The position numbers and the translations under genes were made by a program. Source: Dimorphilus gyrociliatus (Eukaryota; Annelida; Polychaeta; Dinophilidae). From it: 64,000 bases of DNA. The DNA lies in the NCBI GenBank assembly GCA_904063045.1, contig CAJFCJ010000006.1:3674408-3738407 (forward strand), written 5' to 3'. Under the pieces are notes generated by a model that did no database searches, had not been told where the DNA came from, and worked only from the letters and a program-made list of their open reading frames with translations. Of this stretch, positions 59,073 to 64,000 are shown piece after piece (within the stretch, counting starts at the first letter, position 1; every line of letters starts with the position of its first letter).

Positions 59073-60201
59073 TTACAAAACAGAAAATCTTCGTTGGTCC
59101 AACAAATGCCACTTAGTAACTCCTGTATCCCGTAGAATAGGACTGAACTCAGCCCTAGGTACATCTACTAGGCCTAAGCCATCCTCCCCTTCGAGACCTT
59201 CTAAGGCTTCTTCAATCAAGTATTCATTCTCCTCGTACGATTGCTATTCGATATTTTTTTAAGAATAGAAAAAGAAAAAAAAAACCATAAGCAATGAAGC
59301 AAAAGAATAAAGTGTATGATAAAAAAAAAGTAAGTGAAATACTCTTAATAAGAAGGGACTGTAGGAGGGCTCGTACCTGTAAGCGTATTGATAAAATTTC
59401 TTTACGTAACCTCATGAGTTGGCTGGAGAGCATCTGGTCATGAAGTTTCATTTCTCTCTAAGCAGCAAAAAAAAATGGGAGAGGATAAAAAAAAAAAGAG
59501 AAAGAAAGATTGAGAAGAGAAAAAAAGGAATGGTATTAAAACATATCAGCGTTCGTGTCATATCTCAGCGTGACTACATGCTTTATGCCTGGTATTATTT
59601 ACAGACTATTGAAAATGAACGAGGTATTCAATCCCCTTTGATAGGGGTCACTACCGCTTTAAAAACGTACCAGCTCCTTCCTTAGCCAAGCTAAATCTCT
59701 ATTAATCTTTTCCCTCCTTTCTTCATTCCATTCTTCTACATCGGTCAAAGAGCCAACACTTTTGTTTAGAGCGTCCAAGTAGCGTTCTTGCCAAAGACCA
59801 AAACTTCCCCGACGCGTTGCCAATTGAAGTTTATTGGCTAATTGCTTTAATTTGGCCAATTCATCTTGATCTTTTAGTGAAGACCTCCGTCTTAAAAGTC
59901 TTTTCTGAGCAGTTCTAAGCAATAAATTTGGTGATGAGGAAGAGTCGGTTTCTGTCTCGTTCGATTTGCATTCATTCGCTAATTCAGGAATACTTTCTAA
60001 AGTTGATGCACCCCTATCACAAACAGCTAAATGTTGAGGTATATGTTCCAAAGCTCCGTGCCACCATTTCTTTTTCAAGCTATGCAGTGAGGTAGACAGT
60101 AGTGGAGGACTAGAACCAGTATTAGGTTCCTGTGGCATTATAAAACTAACGTCTCTAGTAGGAATTAATTCTTCAGTGACTATAAATTCAGTTTTCTTCA
60201 T
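59073..60201 (-). CDS. FAM167-family protein
   Basis: Three exons (60201-59671, 59457-59377, 59243-59073) give 260 codons. Exon 1 encodes a low-complexity N-terminus, then the helix LAKLKQLANKLQLATRRGSF and INRDLAWLRKEL. Exon 2 continues REMKLHDQMLSSQLMRLRKE, the most conserved part of vertebrate FAM167A/B, where L-R-x-E-L-x-E-M and QLMRLR occur. Exon 3 is an acidic helix (ENEYLIEEALEGLEGED) and ends DQRRFSVL then stop, close to the vertebrate C-terminus (RRFSLC). The third exon is short and would be missed by ORF length alone. The cellular role of the family is poorly defined. The start is the only ATG preceding the conserved region in this frame. Confidence 0.85.
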
Positions 60202-60351
60202 TTCTGTTTACTTTATGCTCCTTTACCCTTAAAGTTTCAATAATACTATTAAATATCTTGTAGAAAGAAGTCCTTCTCGGTTCATATTCCTAAAAAGTAT
60301 CGATCTCAAAAGCGAATTTCCAGCATGATTTAAACTTTATATGTATAGATT

Positions 60352-60399
<48 letters not shown>

Positions 60400-61109
60400 T
60401 TTTTTTTTATTATCTGTAAATGTTACGTTAGCTAAACGATAAATGGCAGGCGCGATTCAAACGACTTGAACGCCGAATACTTTCCAGTTTTTTCAAGAGC
60501 AATCAAGCGTAGGTTGATATTATAAATCGCGCTTGACATTTGTATTCTGCCTTTTGTGTACAGTTCCACCACCAAATATATGAATTATATATTCGTAATA
60601 AATATGAATACAATTAGTTAATTATACGTGTTTTCTCGTAAAAAAACAGCCTAATTTCTTAAATATTTATTTTTGTCTTTTATCTCTTTAAACGGTGACA
60701 ATTCTTGTTATATAAAAAATATTTTTAAAAGAAAACATAAAGAGAATATTTGTAAACACAACGGTAAAAGGGTAATCAATTAAGAATCCAATCAAGAGAG
60801 CAGGGGTTGAATTGTAGTCCTACAGCGCCGTTTAGCCAACAACCTTCTTTTAAGGTGTAGTAATCGTTTAATTAACATCGTGCCGACTACCGACTAAGTT
60901 AGATTAAATACGCCTTGTTTCTATACTGCAAATATTATCGTTACCGGTTCATTAATTCTCTGTCAACCGACTGAACTACTCATACCATCTAAAAAACATT
61001 CCTTTTCTCTCAATTCGTTTTCAATTGTTTTCGATGGTCCTGTGCTTTTTTGCATTTATATTTGTTTTCTAATACCGGAAGTAATTCTCATTTTTGATAC
61101 TCAATAACG
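60202..61109. other. divergent gap with (TA)n tract
   Basis: About 900 bp between the FAM167-like and ankyrin genes. A TA tract of roughly 20 units lies at 60355-60395. No gene is seen. Confidence 0.5.
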
Positions 61110-61976
61110 ATGAATGGATCTGTAAGCGGGCCAGGAATTATACAAGCCGTTAAACAATGTCGTTATCGTCAATTGAAATTATTGTTGGATTTTGGTCAAA
61201 AACTTGAGAATAAGACAGATTCATCGCTGATTGCCGCTCTTCATATAGACGATAATCGTAAAAGAGCGAAAATGTTCTCATTTCTACTGAGAAGAGGGGC
61301 TGATTGTTGTTTTATTGATAATAGAACTGGGAGGAGCGTTCTAATTTGGACGTCTTTTCTTAAAAAGACACAACAATTAAAGCAATTAGTCGAAAGAGCT
61401 GAACCAGACTTAAATTTTTTACTGAAAGATAAAAATGGTAAGACGGCATTACATTACGCCGCTATTCGTGACAATCCGGAAGCCTGTTCGATCTTATGTG
61501 AATCGATGACATCGTTCGGATTATCGTTGGATACCGCTGATAGTGACGGAGTTTCTCCTTATTTACATGCAAAAAGACTCAAATTAAATGGTGTTATGAA
61601 CGTTCTTGAGCGATTCGGTGCTTGCCCAACTCAATTTGACGTTCAGAAAATGTTCTCATCAGAGCGTCTTCCCGAAATTAGAACCACTTCGAATACTTCA
61701 AACGGTTGCAGAAATGATAGTTTATTAAGAATGTTAGGAAAATTATCGGAGCAGAAGACAACTTCTTATCGGGCGGCAGCGCGTCTCGCCGAAGAAGAAG
61801 ACGAAGAGAGTGAAAGTGACGTTTCGAAGAAAGTAACATCGAAATCGGCATTTATGCTTGTATTTTCAATGGCAAAAATGAAAGGAAAGATGAATAAAGC
61901 AAGACAAAAGTCAAAGGCCAGGAAGAGGACCGATAGAATGCCATCACCATTAGAAGATTCTTCTAGAAATCAATAA
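61110..61976 (+). CDS. ankyrin-repeat protein, intronless
   Basis: A single 288-codon frame. Residues 1-180 hold about five ankyrin-type repeats, the clearest being DKNGKTALHYAAIRDNPEAC followed by DSDGVSPYLHAKRLKLNG. Earlier ones are FLLRRGADCCFIDNRTGRS and the N-terminal GPGIIQAVKQCRYRQLKLLL. The C-terminal third is unstructured, with an acidic patch (EEEDEESESD) and a Lys/Arg-rich stretch (KARQKSKARKR) that could be a nuclear signal. No orthologue is assigned. AATAAA overlaps the stop codon (61972-61977), with another near 62015. Confidence 0.75.
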   Translation: MNGSVSGPGIIQAVKQCRYRQLKLLLDFGQKLENKTDSSLIAALHIDDNRKRAKMFSFLLRRGADCCFIDNRTGRSVLIWTSFLKKTQQLKQLVERAEPDLNFLLKDKNGKTALHYAAIRDNPEACSILCESMTSFGLSLDTADSDGVSPYLHAKRLKLNGVMNVLERFGACPTQFDVQKMFSSERLPEIRTTSNTSNGCRNDSLLRMLGKLSEQKTTSYRAAARLAEEEDEESESDVSKKVTSKSAFMLVFSMAKMKGKMNKARQKSKARKRTDRMPSPLEDSSRNQ

Positions 61977-62147
61977 ATCTTTCTACTGTCTAAAACACAA
62001 AAAAGTTGCCGTTCGAATAAACTTCGATAATTAGTCAGCAATGTAAATAATAGACAATTTCTAGCAATCGATAGGATATTAAAAGTATACTATACTATTC
62101 TATATATTTTGTTCACTTTTCACCTCACTGTTTTGTTTTACTCTCGC

Positions 62148-62959
62148 CTAACAACATTCAGCAGTTTTACCTACAGCATAGTAAGTTGGCTTATATCGCG
62201 ATAATCTTATCATACATAGTATTGGTACAACAATCCAAATGCAATTGACACCAAAGACAACGCCGATTAAAAGGCCTGTAGATGTTTCATTCGTATATTT
62301 CCTTGCGTCTGGCACTATTTTAGGTATATATTGTAGAACGTAGATTAAAGTCTTCCATAATGTCATTGTACAAACGGCGAACGTTAAAAGAATTGCGTGT
62401 TGACTTTTACAAAAGTTCTGTATATAGAAAAAAAGAAGAGATTTAAATACAGAATCAATACAAATACATATACATGTATAAACAAACGTATGATATTAAT
62501 TACGTAATAAGTTACCCGCCAATCCTCTTTTTCGGTAGTGGGATTGAACGTATTTGTTTATAATAGTGATTTTTCCCTATTCTATCAAATAATATATAAT
62601 TGTTAAATTTACCAATGAAATAATAATCCAGGTCAACACAAATTCAATAACATTGCAACATTTTTCAGCCACTATAAAATTATCCTTCTCGTCTAAGGGT
62701 CTCTCGTCAATTTTAGTATATTTGTGATCTATTAGAGAAGAACTTGAAGGTATAATAGAATAATAAAGGTATTTTGAACGAAATACTCACAAGGTATGAA
62801 GACAGTGGCCAATTTACCTTCAGGAAAACTCTCTGGCCGTAGAAAGACGAAAAAAGAGTCATAAAGGCTAACAAATGATGAAAATATTAGCCAGTATTTT
62901 ATCCAAATTGGTAATAATCCACCACACCAAATATTTCTACAATTGCTTTTGCATGACAT
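62148..62959 (-). CDS. four-helix membrane protein, EXPERA-like (tentative)
   Basis: Three exons (62959-62791, 62728-62613, 62417-62148) give 184 codons. There are four hydrophobic helices: WIKYWLIFSSFVSLYDSFFV, VIEFVLTWIIISL, AILLTFAVCTMTLWKTLIYV and LLIGVVFGVNCIWIVVPILC. Between helices 1 and 2 lies FLRPESFPEG, then IPYHKYTKIDERPL. The early Asp in helix 1, the RP motif, the PY...Y..ID segment and MT-W-KT in helix 3 resemble EXPERA-type membrane proteins (emopamil-binding protein, TM6SF and sigma-2 superfamily). That is an impression, not a proven assignment. EXPERA proteins act in ER sterol or lipid metabolism. The start was taken at MSCKSNC; no earlier in-frame ATG is present close by. 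Confidence 0.65.
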
Positions 62960-64000
62960 AATTTTGAACAATCCACACAGCACATGTACTGTCTAGATAG
63001 TTGTTGAATTATCGTAAAACGATCAGTTAAATTACGTCACTTCCGTTTAAAATTTGGAACGCGCCAACTTAAAATGATTAACAGTTTAGTATTGAGACAT
63101 ATTTTTTTTATATATCCTAGGCAATACTAATTTTTCATTCGCTAATGTTTAGAAAAGCTGTTTGCTGTAGAACACTATATATTGTTTATATTAAAGCCGA
63201 GTGTACTGATTGGGTAATTTTATCTCACAGTTTTCTTCTCTTTCAATCTGTAAAAAGTATTTTAATATCGAACAGTGAAAATGGAAGGGAGAATTGGTAG
63301 TTAACCCTAAAGAATTATTGAAATGTATAATATTTATTATATATAGAAGTATATTAGGAATATTATAAGGAACCAGTCGCTCAAGACTTTTATTTACACT
63401 TAGGCAAAGTTGTGTATATTTATATATATATTTATAATTATGTAAGATAAGAAAACAATTGTTTCTTTGTTCTAGGATATAGAATGAATAAAGAATAATA
63501 TACAAAGAGAAAAGAGAGACTACCTATATTCAGTTTCGTTGAAGATTTTTCTCTATTCTCTCCCCTTAACACCGATTCTTCTGGTGAAAAGTAATATATA
63601 TATATATAAAGGAAAACTGCAATATCAGTTGAACACCTTTATGAAATAAAATCTCCTCTTATGTTAAAATTAAAACTTGTTACAAGTTAAAGACATTTTA
63701 ATTTCCTGCTTCCCTTATTGGTATATAATACTTACGATTTCCTCGCTTTTAATGTTCAACCGATGAATAAAAACTATAAAAAGAATAAATAAAATTTTAT
63801 ATTATACCTATAAATTCTTAAATAAACATATTTTAAAAAGAACAATCGAATGATTTACGGCATTTTCTATTTTATAATCAGCTATCAAGTAAGCTAAAAC
63901 AAACAAGACAAGATAGAGATGCAGAAAATAGGAAAAAATTCTATTGGTAACAAATGTATAATATCTTTTTTCTTCTTTTTACATTTGTTCATTAAAATAA
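62960..64000. other. terminal region, no gene seen
   Basis: About 1 kb of AT-rich sequence with a small TA tract near 63594-63608. The open frame at 63191-63505 on the minus strand has no recognisable features. Confidence 0.4.

Noticed and set aside
1..64000. CRISPR arrays, bacterial operons, tRNA and rRNA genes, transposons
   Set aside because: The window is a spliced animal genome; no spaced direct repeats, no convincing A/B-box tRNA and no terminal inverted repeats or transposase/reverse-transcriptase frames were found by eye.

Overview
The window is nuclear DNA from a bilaterian animal. Its genes are intron-rich: most introns are only 50-80 bp, with GT...AG ends and T-rich acceptors. The proteins are metazoan (nicotinic receptor alpha-type subunit, SLC6 transporter, FAM167, STXBP4, INTS7, SINHCAF, WDR20). 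The DNA is AT-rich with many TA, GA and TC microsatellites. A compact-genome lophotrochozoan such as a small annelid would fit, but that assignment is inference only. Gene models were built by eye from splice signals. For each multi-exon model the exon lengths were checked to keep the reading frame across every junction.

Layout. 222-2836 (+) CLPTM1; 3375-5176 (-) WDR20; 6005-8005 (+) intronless ANAPC5; 8631-11176 (-) SMPDL3-type phosphodiesterase; 12337-14929 (+) class C (metabotropic glutamate-like) GPCR; 15591-16679 (-) membrane-anchored MaoC/hotdog protein; 18399-18811 (-) small unknown; 19040-23498 (+) STXBP4-like PDZ/WW protein; 24370-29938 (+) two complete SLC6 transporter modules that read as one spliced gene; 30633-32516 and 33667-38040 (-) two intronless LRR-Ig transmembrane genes, the second with two LRR ectodomains and a mucin-like stalk; 38994-44111 (+) nicotinic acetylcholine receptor alpha-like subunit; 45043-45841 (-) doubtful exons; 46247-46952 (-) SINHCAF; 47561-52222 (+) INTS7; 52283-52867 (-) unknown; 53765-55138 (+) coiled-coil membrane protein; 55260-57409 (-) SLC3A1/alpha-glucosidase-like protein; 59073-60201 (-) FAM167-like; 61110-61976 (+) ankyrin protein; 62148-62959 (-) four-helix membrane protein.

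The genes do not form one pathway. Housekeeping genes (cell-cycle ubiquitin ligase, Integrator, Sin3/HDAC, deubiquitinase cofactor) are interleaved with a central 12-44 kb stretch rich in neuronal or cell-surface genes: glutamate-like GPCR, SLC6 pair, LRR proteins and nicotinic receptor. The observations most worth a second look are the apparent double SLC6 protein, the nicotinic subunit whose pore has lost its acidic rings and gained an arginine, the LRR-mucin-LRR protein, and the coiled-coil gene built by exon-pair duplication. No CRISPR array, rRNA or convincing tRNA was seen, and no transposon was recognised.
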